The notes: a model not told the origin generated them from the sequence alone. 64,000 bases of DNA from Pseudoxanthomonas sp. JBR18 (GCF_028198165.1 NZ_CP116339.1:3789001-3853000); one strand, 5' to 3'. Shown: positions 54,973-64,000, numbered from the stretch's first letter. Translations and numbers: made by a program.

Positions 54973-56388
54973 ATGGCTGATTCGAATTCCCAAACCGTGC
55001 GTACGAGTGGTGCGCTGTCGCTGCGCGAATGGCTGGACCGCCTATCCGAGCGTGGTGCACTGGCCGTGGCGCGAGACGGGCTCAAGCTGCGCCACCAGAT
55101 CGCCGCGGTCGCGCACAAGCTGGATGGCCGCCAGGCCACGTATTTCCCCAATCCCGATGGCGCACATGCGATCCCGGTCATCTCCGGCATCGTCTCCGAC
55201 CGTGGATGGATGGCCGAGGCCCTGGGCGTGGCGCAGGAGGATCTGTTGGCCCGCTTCCAGCACGCCGCATCCAATCCGATCCCCTTCAAGGAAGTCACCG
55301 ACGCGCCGGCGCAAGAGGTCGTGCACACCGACGTCGACCTGCTCAAGCAGCTGCCGATCCCGACCCACAACGAACACGACAGCGGCGCCTACATCACCGC
55401 CGGCCTGCTGATTTCGCGCAGCCCGGAAACCGGCATCCAGAACGTCGCCATCCACCGCTGCCAGATCAGCGGCAAGAACCGCATCGGCGTGCTGCTGCTT
55501 CCGCGCCATACCGACCACTACTACCGCATGGCCGAAAAGGACGGCAAGCCGCTGCAGATGGCAATCGCCATCGGCGTGGACCCGGCCACGTTGCTGTCCT
55601 CGCAGGCAATCGTGCCGGTTGATCACGACGAATTGGAGATCGCCGGTGCGCTGCATGGCCAGCCGCTGGAGGTGGTCAAGTGCACCACCAACGAAGTGCG
55701 CGTGCCGGCGCATGCCGAGATCATCATCGAAGGCCGCCTGCTGGCCGACGAACGCGAGGAAGAAGGCCCGTTCGGCGAGTTCCCCCAGTATTACGGCGAG
55801 CGCGCGCGCCGCCATGTGATCGAGGTCGATGCGATCACCCATCGCCGCGACGCGATGTTCCACACCATCGTCGGCGGTGGCCTGGAGCATTTGCTCCTGG
55901 GTGCGATCCCGCGCGAGGCCACCATCCTCAACGAACTGCAGCGCAGCTTTCCCGGCGTGCAGGACGTACATCTGGCGCTGGGCGGCGTCGGCCGTTACCA
56001 CCTGTACGTCAAGCTGGCCAAGCGCCAGAACGGCGAGGGCAAGAACGTCATCCTCGGCGCGTTCGCCGCGCACTACGACATCAAGCATGTCGTGGTGGTG
56101 GATACCGATGTGGATATCCACAACCCGCAGGAAGTCGAGTGGGCGGTGTCCACGCGCTTCCAGGCCGACCGCGACCTGGTCGTGATCGGCAACTCGCAGG
56201 GTTCCAAGCTCGATCCGTCTACCGACGATGGCGTGGGCGCAAAGATGGGCCTGGACGCCACGATTCCGGTCGATGCCCCGGAGATGAAATACAAGCGCAT
56301 CCGCATCCCCGGCGAAGACACGCTGGACCTGGATGCGGTGATTACCAACAACCACGACTGGCGCGGAGCATCCAACCGCGTCGCATGA
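54973..56388 (+). CDS. hmfF: UbiD-family decarboxylase, probable 2,5-furandicarboxylate decarboxylase
   Basis: 471 residues from ATG 54973 with GGAG six bases upstream; ATG 54961 lacks a ribosome site. UbiD fold features: NVAIHRCQISGKNRIGV in the prenyl-FMN and metal region, the active-site Glu block EGPFGEFPQYY, and the C-terminal KRIRIPGEDTLD. The enzyme reversibly decarboxylates an unsaturated acid with prenylated FMN. With HmfABCDE in the same island, decarboxylation of furandicarboxylate to 2-furoate is the best fit. Protocatechuate- or vanillate-type decarboxylases are alternatives. It is coupled to the porin gene. Confidence 0.86.
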   Translation: MADSNSQTVRTSGALSLREWLDRLSERGALAVARDGLKLRHQIAAVAHKLDGRQATYFPNPDGAHAIPVISGIVSDRGWMAEALGVAQEDLLARFQHAASNPIPFKEVTDAPAQEVVHTDVDLLKQLPIPTHNEHDSGAYITAGLLISRSPETGIQNVAIHRCQISGKNRIGVLLLPRHTDHYYRMAEKDGKPLQMAIAIGVDPATLLSSQAIVPVDHDELEIAGALHGQPLEVVKCTTNEVRVPAHAEIIIEGRLLADEREEEGPFGEFPQYYGERARRHVIEVDAITHRRDAMFHTIVGGGLEHLLLGAIPREATILNELQRSFPGVQDVHLALGGVGRYHLYVKLAKRQNGEGKNVILGAFAAHYDIKHVVVVDTDVDIHNPQEVEWAVSTRFQADRDLVVIGNSQGSKLDPSTDDGVGAKMGLDATIPVDAPEMKYKRIRIPGEDTLDLDAVITNNHDWRGASNRVA

Positions 56389-56411
56389 AGACCTTCGGGA
56401 GGGGGAGCGCC

Positions 56412-57851
56412 GTGCACAAGCGCAAGATCACGCTATTCATCACCATTGCCATGGCGGCGGGCGCGCCCACCGCGCAGGCGCAGGTCGCCAGCAAGGATGC
56501 GGGGTATCCGCTGGCCGCGCAGGGCTGGGGCGGCAAGACCGGTGCCGACACCTGGTTGTCGCGCTACGTCGAGGACTGGTCCGTGCTGCGCGATCCAGCC
56601 AAGCGCACCGGGATGTTCGACGGGCTCAAGTACATCCCGTTCAACGACAGCGGTAGCGCCTATCTCAGCCTGAGCATGGAGCAGCGCTTCCGTGGCAACT
56701 ACTACAGCGCCATCGGCCTGCGCGACGGCGCGGCCTCGCAGTCGCCTTGGCTGTATCGCGCCTTCCTCGGCGCGGACCTGCACGTGGGCGAGCATTTCCG
56801 TGCATTTACAGAATTGGCGCACGGCAGCTACGACGGCCGCAACGTCACCAGCAAGCCGGTCTCACAACAAGACGACGCCACGCTGCAGCAGGCCTTCGTC
56901 GACCTGACCGGCAAGTGGGGCGATGCCGATGTCGGTATGCGCGTGGGACGCCAGGACTTCCAGGATGGTCCGCAGTGGCTGGTAACCACGCGCGAGAATG
57001 CCAACACCCGCATCACGTTCGACGGCGTGCGTGCCTGGGCGATCGGCGCGGACAAGCGCCTGGACGTGTTCGACTACCGCTACGTGGACCAACAGAGCGG
57101 CTACTTCGACGATGGCACGCTGTCGAGCAAACGTTTCAGCGGCGTGCTGGCCGGCTTTCGGCTGGCGGGCACTGGCCTGTACCTGGACCCGTTCTGGTTC
57201 CACGCCAGCGATGACAACAAGGCCTGGGGCGGCAAGGCCGCCAAGGAGACGCGCGACTACTTCGGCGTGCACTTCTACGGCACGCACGGCGCGCTGACCT
57301 TCGACACCGCGGCGATCTACCAGACCGGCGACTTCGGCGACCGCGACCTGCGCGCCTATTCGGCGTACTCGACCTTCAACTGGAAGCTGTCCACGCAGGG
57401 CTGGTCACCGCAACTCGGCTTCCACGCCGACCTCAGCTCCGGCGGCGGCGCCTACGGCACCGGCACGCTGCACAACAGTTCGATCCTGTTCGGCAGTGGC
57501 CCGTATCACAGTTGGGGAACCTGGTTCGGCGCATCGAACTACATGGCGTTTGCGCCGATCTTCCAGTTCGCGCCGACCAAAACCACTAGCGTGCAGCTGC
57601 AGTACCAGCGGGTTTGGCGCGAGGACACCCGCGATGCCGTCTACACCAGCACCGGCGCGCCGTACGCCGGTACTCAGCTGATCGGTGGCAAACACACCGG
57701 TGACCTGTTGCGCCTCAACACGACCTGGAAGGTCAACCGCTACGTATCTTTCACCGCGCGTGCCGAGCGGTTCCTCGCTTCGTCATCGATGGAGGATGCC
57801 GGGTTCGGCGATGCCACGTTCTTCGGCGGCTGGATGACCTTCAGATTCTGA
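56412..57851 (+). CDS. Outer-membrane porin (alginate-export/aromatic porin type)
   Basis: 479 residues from GTG 56412, chosen for the strong GGGAGGGGGAG just upstream; ATG 56385 overlapping the hmfF stop would add nine residues. A signal peptide ends PTAQA. The rest alternates in beta-barrel fashion, rich in aromatic girdle residues, with VGRQDFQDGPQWLVTTREN typical of the alginate-export-like family, and ends with FFGGWMTFRF, a terminal-strand Phe. It likely provides outer-membrane entry for the acid taken up by the MFS carrier. The final terminator closes the operon. Confidence 0.85.
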   Translation: MHKRKITLFITIAMAAGAPTAQAQVASKDAGYPLAAQGWGGKTGADTWLSRYVEDWSVLRDPAKRTGMFDGLKYIPFNDSGSAYLSLSMEQRFRGNYYSAIGLRDGAASQSPWLYRAFLGADLHVGEHFRAFTELAHGSYDGRNVTSKPVSQQDDATLQQAFVDLTGKWGDADVGMRVGRQDFQDGPQWLVTTRENANTRITFDGVRAWAIGADKRLDVFDYRYVDQQSGYFDDGTLSSKRFSGVLAGFRLAGTGLYLDPFWFHASDDNKAWGGKAAKETRDYFGVHFYGTHGALTFDTAAIYQTGDFGDRDLRAYSAYSTFNWKLSTQGWSPQLGFHADLSSGGGAYGTGTLHNSSILFGSGPYHSWGTWFGASNYMAFAPIFQFAPTKTTSVQLQYQRVWREDTRDAVYTSTGAPYAGTQLIGGKHTGDLLRLNTTWKVNRYVSFTARAERFLASSSMEDAGFGDATFFGGWMTFRF

Positions 57852-57902
57852 AGTCCAAGCAGCGATAAAACGCTTGACCTGCCTGCAATCACTTATCAAA
57901 GG

Positions 57903-57930
57903 CGCCCGGTAATGCGGGCGTCTTTTTTTT
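57903..57930 (+). terminator. Rho-independent terminator after the porin gene
   Basis: Stem CGCCCG/CGGGCG (57903-57908 and 57915-57920) with GTAATG loop, extended by a G-T pair, then TC and eight T. A strong intrinsic terminator for the MFS-hmfF-porin operon. Confidence 0.85.
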
Positions 57931-58455
57931 ATCACATCTAACTCGGCCGTTACTTCTCCAGCGGGAGACCAATTGAGTTTGAAGGCAAGGCCGGCATGGC
58001 CTAGATGTTTTCATAACGCTCGCGGAGTCACTGAGGAGCCGCAGGTGCTGTACGTGGCAAGCGGGGCAGGGCTGGACACCAATGGCGATCCAAGCGAGAG
58101 CGGTCGCCACTGCGTGATCGAGCAGAACAGGGCTCATGACATGAGTGAGCCTGAGTGCCAGAGTGTCACGCGCGTCGGCCCGACCATCACCCATGCTGTG
58201 AGCCCCGCCAGGAGGCTCGGCAGCAGGCCTTGGCAGGCGTTCCAATGGTTCCAATAGCCAGCCTAAGTATCTCTATCGTCGCCATGACTTATGGCTCCGA
58301 GACATCTACGAAGGGCCGGCCGATACAAGGACGCTGATTAGGGCGCGTTATCGCAGGTAGAAAGGCCTGCCCTTAAGCTGTTCGTACTTCATCGTGATTG
58401 CCTGCTATGGCTGCCTTTACGGCTGTCAAACTGCGGGGATGTCGAAGCCGCAGAT
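57931..58455. other. Gene-poor junction between furan island and Wadjet operon
   Basis: About 525 bases. The only frame of note, 57973-58257 plus, has no motif, no ribosome site and irregular composition. No repeat, tRNA end or integrase is seen. It may be decayed sequence at the edge of the acquired defence operon. Confidence 0.5.
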
Positions 58456-59634
58456 TCAAGCAACTACTGGCGGCAAGCGAATGGCGATGCCTTCCTGCTC
58501 CATAGTCTGCGCCAGCATGTGTCGGGAAAGCGCATCCCAACCGGCATCATGTGCGTGCCGCGCCATGCGGCCACGCTCGGCTTCTGTCACTTCGGAGAGT
58601 GCCGTTCCGCTTAACTGTGTAGCGTCCATCAGCCATGGAAGAAACGCATGGCGAAGGATGCATTTGCGCCTTATATGTGCCGCAATCCGGAAACCGCCCT
58701 GGTCGATGTCGCCCCAGTGATAGACCAAGATGCGCGGTGGAATGGATTCTAGAATCGTGGCGTAAGCGCGGCACCAACTGGGGGATGGCATCCCGCCTGT
58801 GTAGAGGATCAGGCCAGCGTCGGCATCCGGGTGCTGGCTGGCCTGATGGAACGTGGTCAGATTCTCGATGCTCAGAACCCACGCCGGCATACCTGCATAG
58901 GCAATAACGTGCCTGCCTGAAACGCCGATGTAGGGTTTTGCGACGGGACAGCCCTGCGTTGATTCGAGCGTAAGACTGCCGGTGCCGGCCATCAGGAAGG
59001 GCCGAGGTTCCTTGACCAGCCCCAGTGCGCCGAACACTTCTTCCTGCTGCCGCGTAGGTGAGCTGAGCTGCTCTGCCGTGAGCAGGTCGATATGGCGCAC
59101 CAGTGCCTCGATTCGCTTGCTGTCACGGAACAGACGACGGCTGAAGGCGCGGACGATCTGGTCCTCGCCCTGTTCGAGTTGTAGCGCATCGAGCACCAGC
59201 AATGCAGCCGCGACATCAGGGGTGCTTTCCGCCCCCAGTCCACGCGGCGTCTTCAGGTGTTTCCAGGCATCCAGCAATTCGATCACGCGAGGATGCGTCG
59301 CCAGCCAGGGGGTCAAGGTCTCGCGTGATTTCTGCAGCGTTTCGGATCGGCTGGCGATGCCAAGAAATGCCGCCAGCTTGTCCGCATCCAGCAAGCGAAT
59401 GTTTTCCAACGGACGGTCGTCGCCACCTTGCCTCGCCCAGCGCAATTGCACGGCCCCCGCGTGTTCGGCAGCGGAAAAACGGACATGCACGTGCTGCCGC
59501 TGTGCATAGCCTAGTCGCCAATAGGGCGAGTCCTCGTTGGTGAACGTGGTCTGGATGGCGCGGTTGGAGCCCCGGAGGCGCGCGCGTTCGCCTCGCGCGA
59601 GCAGACCTGATAGCACCTCGTCAGCCAGGGTCAT
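58456..59634 (-). CDS. jetD: Wadjet nuclease subunit JetD
   Basis: 392 residues. N-terminal DUF3322-like arm, then a Toprim-type DUF2220 domain related to topoisomerase VI subunit A: the acidic residue in VLSIENLTTF (about 255), IPPRILVYHWGDIDQGG with the Asp-x-Asp pair (about 306-312), and a C-terminal WDALSRHMLAQTMEQEGIA. JetD cuts closed circular DNA extruded by the JetABC motor. Its ATG lies 14 bases inside jetC. It is the last gene of the operon. All expected metal residues are present, so it appears intact. Confidence 0.93.
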   Translation of the reverse strand: MTLADEVLSGLLARGERARLRGSNRAIQTTFTNEDSPYWRLGYAQRQHVHVRFSAAEHAGAVQLRWARQGGDDRPLENIRLLDADKLAAFLGIASRSETLQKSRETLTPWLATHPRVIELLDAWKHLKTPRGLGAESTPDVAAALLVLDALQLEQGEDQIVRAFSRRLFRDSKRIEALVRHIDLLTAEQLSSPTRQQEEVFGALGLVKEPRPFLMAGTGSLTLESTQGCPVAKPYIGVSGRHVIAYAGMPAWVLSIENLTTFHQASQHPDADAGLILYTGGMPSPSWCRAYATILESIPPRILVYHWGDIDQGGFRIAAHIRRKCILRHAFLPWLMDATQLSGTALSEVTEAERGRMARHAHDAGWDALSRHMLAQTMEQEGIAIRLPPVVA

Positions 59635-62600
59635 GTTCGGTTTCCGCCATGTCCTTCATGGCCATGTCCAGAAGTTCCGGATGCAGCAGGTAATTGTCGC
59701 TTTGCAGAAGTTCGCGGGCCTCGTCGAGCACGACGTTCCTTGTCAACTGCACGGTGCGCGACCCATAACGGGCCATGTCGTAGTAGATGTTGAGAAACGA
59801 GGACATCTTGGCCTGATCCGCCTCGGGCCCGGCCATGACCAGTTGCAAGCCGAGGGCATTGAGATAGTCGGCTGTGGCGCGAACGTTTTGCGCATCCATT
59901 TTTTCGAAAGCTTCGTCCAGCAGCATGATGCCGCCGCTGGTCTTCGCGCTGCGCGACTTGCCGTACGCCGCTGCCAGTGCAGCACCGAAGATCACATACA
60001 AAGGAGTGCGATGCTCACCGCCGGAGCCAGGTCCAAGACGTTTGCTCAGCAGCCCGATGGACGTGCTTCCAGTAAGTATTTCCACGTCGTAGCTGAAGAA
60101 GCGGCGGTGATCGTTGAGCGGGCTGGTTTCATTCAGAAGTTCGGAGCTGGCATCGCCTTCGACCAGTGCCTTGAAGTCGTCGGGCACTTTGCCTGCACCG
60201 CCGAAGATGTCTTCCTCCGCATTACCGTGCTCGCGTACGCGCTTGAGGAAGTCGTACAGCGCACGATGCTGTTCGACCGGCGTGTGCTTGAAATGATAGC
60301 GCTCGCCGTTGCTGAACTCCGGCGCGTGCTTCAACACGTCGTTAAGACCATCGATCTGTTCCTTGATAGCGTCAAAGCCTTCCAGCAGGGTTTGTGCCAC
60401 GTCCGTGCGAAACACCTTGACCGCCGCTTCATAGGCCTCTTTTGATCGTGCTTCCTGCTCAGCCAGTTCCATGTCTTCCAGGCGCTGCCGATCATTGAGG
60501 ATGAAGCCGTACGCGCGTTCCCACTGGCTGCTGGCGATATCGGTGTTCTGCAACTGGAAGTCACGGATATAAAAACTGAATTTTTCCCATGCTTCACGAT
60601 CATGGTTCTCCGCGGCCGTTTCGGCGTTGCGGATGGCACTTTGCAAAGCAGCCAGCAGTTCGTTCCAGCGGTCGCCGTGGCGCTCGTCATAGCGTTCGCG
60701 GTGACGCTGCACCTCGTTGGCGTTGTACAGCGGCTGCTGACGCGTTTTGGTTTCATCCAGCACGGCAAGGTCTTGCTGCTCGGTCAACCCCTTAATGCGG
60801 TCCTGAGAGTTACGCAATTCGCTTTCCAGCGTTGATTTGAGTTCGATCAACCGCTTTTCGCCAGCATCCGCATCGGATAGCCGCTTGCCTGCCAATTCAA
60901 AGTTTTCATTCAGGCTGGCCAGTTGACCGGACTGGGTGGCAAGCAGTGCATTGCGCAGATCCTGCAATTCGCGGTTACCTTCGGCCGCGGCAGTGAACAG
61001 GGCGTCCAGTCTTGGCGACGTGGTGCCAGCATCCGCAAACAGGGACAGGCGCTGTTCGACCGGCGTGACGTGTGCGACCTGTGCGGTGGCGCTGTCCAGC
61101 GCAGCCTTGGCGTCGTCAAGAGCCAATTGCGCCCCGTGACGATGCGCGTCAGTGTCACTGCGGCCAATCAGCCACTCATTGCGGGCAGGAGGGCGCAAGC
61201 GCTCGACGCCGCCGCCGGAGCTGACCATGCCCTCAACGGAAAGCGCCTTGACGCCAGTCTGTAGTTGCTCGGCGCTAGTGGCCAGCGACAACTGACCCAG
61301 CTCCCCTTGCAGGTAGCGCACGGCCGCCTTGTCTTCACCCTCGATCAATTGTGCAGCGAACTTGCCGCCACCCCGGGCTACCCAGGCGCGGCCACGCGAG
61401 GGCAGGGCCAGCTTCACTCGGAAGATGGTTCGCGCCTCCTTATGCTCCTTGTAGATGCGGATGGCATCCAGTTCCCGCGCTTCCGGTACCAGCAGTGCAT
61501 CGACATGGATGCCCAGATAGGCCTCCAGCGCCGGCTGCCACTGTGGATCAGCGATCCTCACCCGATCGCAGACCGGCTGGGCATCAATGCCGGCGTCAGC
61601 CAATAAGCGTTGCAGCGCGATCACCGGCGGGCGCAACGTGGTCAGACCACGCCGGTTGCGCTCCCATGCACTACGTGCATCGCGCCATGCGTCACGGGCT
61701 TTTTCAACTTCGCGATCGGCATGGGACAAGGCCTTGTTGACTAGGCCGCGCACGTGGGCCATGGCCAGCATCGCGGACTGAATGGCGACCGGTTCCGGCA
61801 CGGCAAGTGCTTCGGCGTGCTGCTGCAGGTCGAGCAACTGATGGACAACGTCTTCGAAGTCGCCCTGATGGTCGGCCATCACCGACAGTTTTCCAGCGCT
61901 AACGGCCGCTTCCAGCGCCAGCTTCAACAGGTTGCCCAGTTCCCTGTGCTTTTCGGCGTGCTGCTTTTCTTTGTCCTTCAAGCGCTCGGTTTCACCAGCC
62001 TGCTTCAGGTACTCCGGATCAATGCTGCGTAGTTCGAAGGCACGATCGCGCGCCTCTTGAGCCTGCCTCTTCTCGGTGGTTGCACGTTTCAGGTCCAGCC
62101 CGGCTTTTTCCAGCTGGCGCGCCACTTCTGCGGCCTTCTCCTGCTGTTCGCTCAGCGCTTCACCGATGCGCTCCGTTTCGTATGCCGCACGCAATGCATC
62201 CAGGTTGGTGTGGATGGTGCGTTCGCGCTTCACCTGTACGTATTTGTCGACCACCACACCGGCCCGCTCAATGCGATCGATCAGGCGACGGATCATCTCG
62301 CGCACTTCGCGGAACTGTTCCAGCCGCGTTCGGAACGCCTTCACGTTGGTCAGGCGCTGCTCGATCAAATGCTGGCGCAAGGTCTCGTTGAGATCGTCCA
62401 CGTCCTTGTTGAGCTTGAGCGAGCGTGCGAAAGCCGAGCGAATGGCGCGCGTGTTGGGACGCTCGCCGGGCGAAGCCAGATGGCCAACGAAAAGCTGGCG
62501 CAGAAAGTCTTCACGGTTCTGGGTGAAAACCGGCGTGGTGCCGACCAGCGTGCAGGCGTCCTTGGCAACATGCTGGAACTTACGCCAAGGCAGGATGGTT

Positions 62601-63043
62601 TCCCGGTCGGCCTCGGGATCCATATGGTCCCGGGTGGCCAGCGCCACACCCGGCAGGATGTAGAGACTGTTGAAGGTGTGATCCGGGTCGCCGACGCTGG
62701 CCGAGAGCGATACCCCCGCCGTGACCGGCACGCCCGTTTCCGGATCGCGGAATACCAAGTTGATGTATGTGTTGGCCGAGGGGCGGCAGCGTTCGGCATC
62801 GCTTTGCCCGTACACACCCAGGCAATACTCGCGCAAGCTGCGGGCGCGCTTCTTGCTCTCACCGGAGGCGTTGAAGTGGGTCCTGTTGCTGTCGGCAGCC
62901 AGCAGCACGATCTGGAAGGCATCCAGCAACGCGGTCTTGCCGGTGCCGTTCGGTCCGAGAAAGGCGGTATTGCCGCCCAGCTGCAGATCCTCTCGCTCGT
63001 ACAGGAAGTACTGCACCAACCCCAGCGACTCAAGCTGTTTCAT
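59621..63043 (-). CDS. jetC: Wadjet SMC-like ATPase JetC
   Basis: 1140 residues from ATG 63043, overlapping jetB by 14 bases. Walker A GPNGTGKT (residues 30-37), long coiled-coil arms with a hinge at about 480-560 (DAGIDAQPVCDRV, GIHVDALLVPEAREL), signature LGPGSGGEHRTPLYVI (about 1003), and Walker B IMLLDEAFEKMD (about 1044) with the catalytic Glu. This is the MukB/SMC-like motor that extrudes DNA loops and detects small circles. Frame is unbroken. A condensin of the MksB type is the nearest relative, but jetD makes Wadjet certain. Confidence 0.94.
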   Translation of the reverse strand: MKQLESLGLVQYFLYEREDLQLGGNTAFLGPNGTGKTALLDAFQIVLLAADSNRTHFNASGESKKRARSLREYCLGVYGQSDAERCRPSANTYINLVFRDPETGVPVTAGVSLSASVGDPDHTFNSLYILPGVALATRDHMDPEADRETILPWRKFQHVAKDACTLVGTTPVFTQNREDFLRQLFVGHLASPGERPNTRAIRSAFARSLKLNKDVDDLNETLRQHLIEQRLTNVKAFRTRLEQFREVREMIRRLIDRIERAGVVVDKYVQVKRERTIHTNLDALRAAYETERIGEALSEQQEKAAEVARQLEKAGLDLKRATTEKRQAQEARDRAFELRSIDPEYLKQAGETERLKDKEKQHAEKHRELGNLLKLALEAAVSAGKLSVMADHQGDFEDVVHQLLDLQQHAEALAVPEPVAIQSAMLAMAHVRGLVNKALSHADREVEKARDAWRDARSAWERNRRGLTTLRPPVIALQRLLADAGIDAQPVCDRVRIADPQWQPALEAYLGIHVDALLVPEARELDAIRIYKEHKEARTIFRVKLALPSRGRAWVARGGGKFAAQLIEGEDKAAVRYLQGELGQLSLATSAEQLQTGVKALSVEGMVSSGGGVERLRPPARNEWLIGRSDTDAHRHGAQLALDDAKAALDSATAQVAHVTPVEQRLSLFADAGTTSPRLDALFTAAAEGNRELQDLRNALLATQSGQLASLNENFELAGKRLSDADAGEKRLIELKSTLESELRNSQDRIKGLTEQQDLAVLDETKTRQQPLYNANEVQRHRERYDERHGDRWNELLAALQSAIRNAETAAENHDREAWEKFSFYIRDFQLQNTDIASSQWERAYGFILNDRQRLEDMELAEQEARSKEAYEAAVKVFRTDVAQTLLEGFDAIKEQIDGLNDVLKHAPEFSNGERYHFKHTPVEQHRALYDFLKRVREHGNAEEDIFGGAGKVPDDFKALVEGDASSELLNETSPLNDHRRFFSYDVEILTGSTSIGLLSKRLGPGSGGEHRTPLYVIFGAALAAAYGKSRSAKTSGGIMLLDEAFEKMDAQNVRATADYLNALGLQLVMAGPEADQAKMSSFLNIYYDMARYGSRTVQLTRNVVLDEARELLQSDNYLLHPELLDMAMKDMAETEHDPG

Positions 63044-63629
63044 CGGATGCGTCCTCTTCCGGTGCATTGGCATGTGCGGCCAGTTGCAGCAGGGCGGCTT
63101 CGCCCAACACGTCGACGATGCCGGGGCGGATCACCACCTGCTGACGCTGCTCGTCATGCGTGTCCTCCAGGCGGGCGATGCCGTAACGCTTCATCGCCTG
63201 CAATTGCTCGTTGAGCGCAGAACTGGCTGGCAGTTCGCGGTTGAGGAGATCCTTGTAGGCGCGCTCCAGCTCGATCATGTCGACGAAGGCCTCACCACCG
63301 ACGATCTCGGCAACATGCATCTTGTCGTCGTACAGGCGGCGCAACACCAGCGCCAGTCGTGTTTCAGAGAGGCGCATCTTGTCGGCAACATACTGGCTGG
63401 GTGTGGCCACCACGTAACCCATATGCGGGTTGTGGGTGATAGTCATGCCGAGCTGGGCGAGCAGGGCGTCGTAGTCCTTGCGGTGCCGGACGATCAACTC
63501 GTACGCGGTGCGGCTGCGCGAATCGCCGGCATAAAGCACGTGCTCCATGACCAGCCGGTAGCCGGCTTTCTGGTAGTCGCTTTCAGCATGGATCTGGCTT
63601 TGGGTGGCCAACCGCTCCCAATGGCTCAT
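63030..63629 (-). CDS. jetB: Wadjet subunit JetB (DUF4194)
   Basis: 199 residues, MukE-like winged-helix kite protein. The pattern HWERLATQSQIHAE, AYELIVRHRKDYDALLAQLG, LSETRLALVLRRLYDD and EAFVDMIELERAYKDL matches DUF4194. It bridges the kleisin-like JetA and the JetC heads. It overlaps jetA by four bases and jetC by 14. Confidence 0.92.
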   Translation of the reverse strand: MSHWERLATQSQIHAESDYQKAGYRLVMEHVLYAGDSRSRTAYELIVRHRKDYDALLAQLGMTITHNPHMGYVVATPSQYVADKMRLSETRLALVLRRLYDDKMHVAEIVGGEAFVDMIELERAYKDLLNRELPASSALNEQLQAMKRYGIARLEDTHDEQRQQVVIRPGIVDVLGEAALLQLAAHANAPEEDASDETA

Positions 63630-64000
63630 CGGACAAGCTCACGCTGGATGTGGAACCGGGGATGTTCGAGATAGGGGTTGGACGTCGTGCCATTGGGCAT
63701 GAACTCGATGCGTACGCTCCTGAGCATTTGTAGTTGCGGATCAGATCGCCGCTGCGATGGCGGACACGCATCATGCGCGGCGATCAGCAGCAGGCGCTGA
63801 TAGCAGCACAGGTCGTTGATTGACTCGATGCCCAGTTCGTCGGAGGTCACCGAGATGCGATCACGCAGGTGACGGCCGACGTAGTTGGCCAGCTTCACTC
63901 TGTCGACCAGGCGGTTGTCAGCCATGCGCTTGCGCAACTGCTCCATGGCCAGTTCCCGCAATGTGGGTGGGCGCTTCTCCACGGCGGTGGCCACCGCTGG
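63626..64000 (-). CDS. jetA: Wadjet subunit JetA (DUF3375), C-terminal part only
   Basis: About 124 C-terminal residues; the frame stays open to the window edge, so the N-terminus lies outside. Visible text includes LRELAMEQLRKRMADNRLVD and the ending HPRFHIQRELVR, and its position first in the operon before jetB fits the kleisin-like JetA of type I Wadjet. The ATGA overlap with jetB supports one transcript. Without its N-terminal half, the family rests mainly on operon order. Confidence 0.85.
   Translation of the reverse strand, partial: PAVATAVEKRPPTLRELAMEQLRKRMADNRLVDRVKLANYVGRHLRDRISVTSDELGIESINDLCCYQRLLLIAAHDACPPSQRRSDPQLQMLRSVRIEFMPNGTTSNPYLEHPRFHIQRELVR

Noticed and set aside
54973..56388. 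Housekeeping UbiD of ubiquinone synthesis
   Set aside because: Operon with MFS carrier and porin and divergent LysR points to catabolism.
57973..58257. 94-codon plus-strand frame in the junction
   Set aside because: No ribosome site, no motif, irregular composition.
1..64000. CRISPR arrays, tRNA or rRNA genes, prophage or integrase genes
   Set aside because: None recognised on either strand by reading; no spaced direct repeats of CRISPR type.

Overview
The window comes from a GC-rich gammaproteobacterium, most likely a Xanthomonadaceae member (Pseudoxanthomonas, Stenotrophomonas or Luteimonas type). The grounds are two very long TonB-dependent receptors of the Xanthomonas/Caulobacter type encoded beside glycoside hydrolases, the gene content, and tightly overlapping reading frames with GTG/ATG starts. 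The assignment is inference from gene types, not from a marker gene. No tRNA, rRNA, CRISPR array or intact insertion sequence was seen.

Region 1 (1-16.6 kb) is a plant-polysaccharide and galactose utilisation locus. A minus-strand operon dgoR-dgoA-dgoD-SDR dehydrogenase-SMP-30 lactonase, together with dgoK, gives a full oxidative De Ley-Doudoroff route from D-galactose through galactonate to pyruvate and glyceraldehyde-3-phosphate. Interleaved are a periplasmic mutarotase, a GH43 lipoprotein, a sialidase-fold (GH93-like) hydrolase, a clan GH-A hydrolase and two TonB receptors. An 11-bp near-palindrome, TTRTCSGAYAA, occurs at three of the promoters and is a good candidate DgoR operator.

Region 2 (16.6-36.5 kb) is mixed: a histidine phosphatase and pyrC; a MarR-epimerase pair and a TetR/SDR pair, each with ordered operator repeats; a 2888-residue cyclic beta-1,2-glucan synthase (ndvB) with a small coupled ORF; a cyanide-insensitive bd-type oxidase operon (GbsR-like regulator, cioA, cioB and a 39-aa DUF2474 subunit); and an alpha/beta hydrolase.

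Region 3 (36.7-57.9 kb) is the most interesting part. It reads as a complete 5-hydroxymethylfurfural/furfural catabolic island: furoyl-CoA dehydrogenase HmfABC, furoyl-CoA synthetase HmfD, 2-oxoglutaroyl-CoA hydrolase HmfE, GMC oxidase HmfH, UbiD/UbiX-type HmfF/HmfG, aldehyde dehydrogenase, LysR regulator, MFS transporter and an outer-membrane porin. In front of hmfA lie a ThDP enzyme, an FMN 2-hydroxyacid dehydrogenase and a sodium:solute symporter. These resemble a mandelate-type arm that could feed a furyl 2-hydroxy acid into the pathway.

Region 4 (58.4-64 kb) is a type I Wadjet anti-plasmid defence operon, jetA (cut by the window edge)-jetB-jetC-jetD, on the minus strand. A gene-poor 0.6 kb stretch separates it from the furan island.
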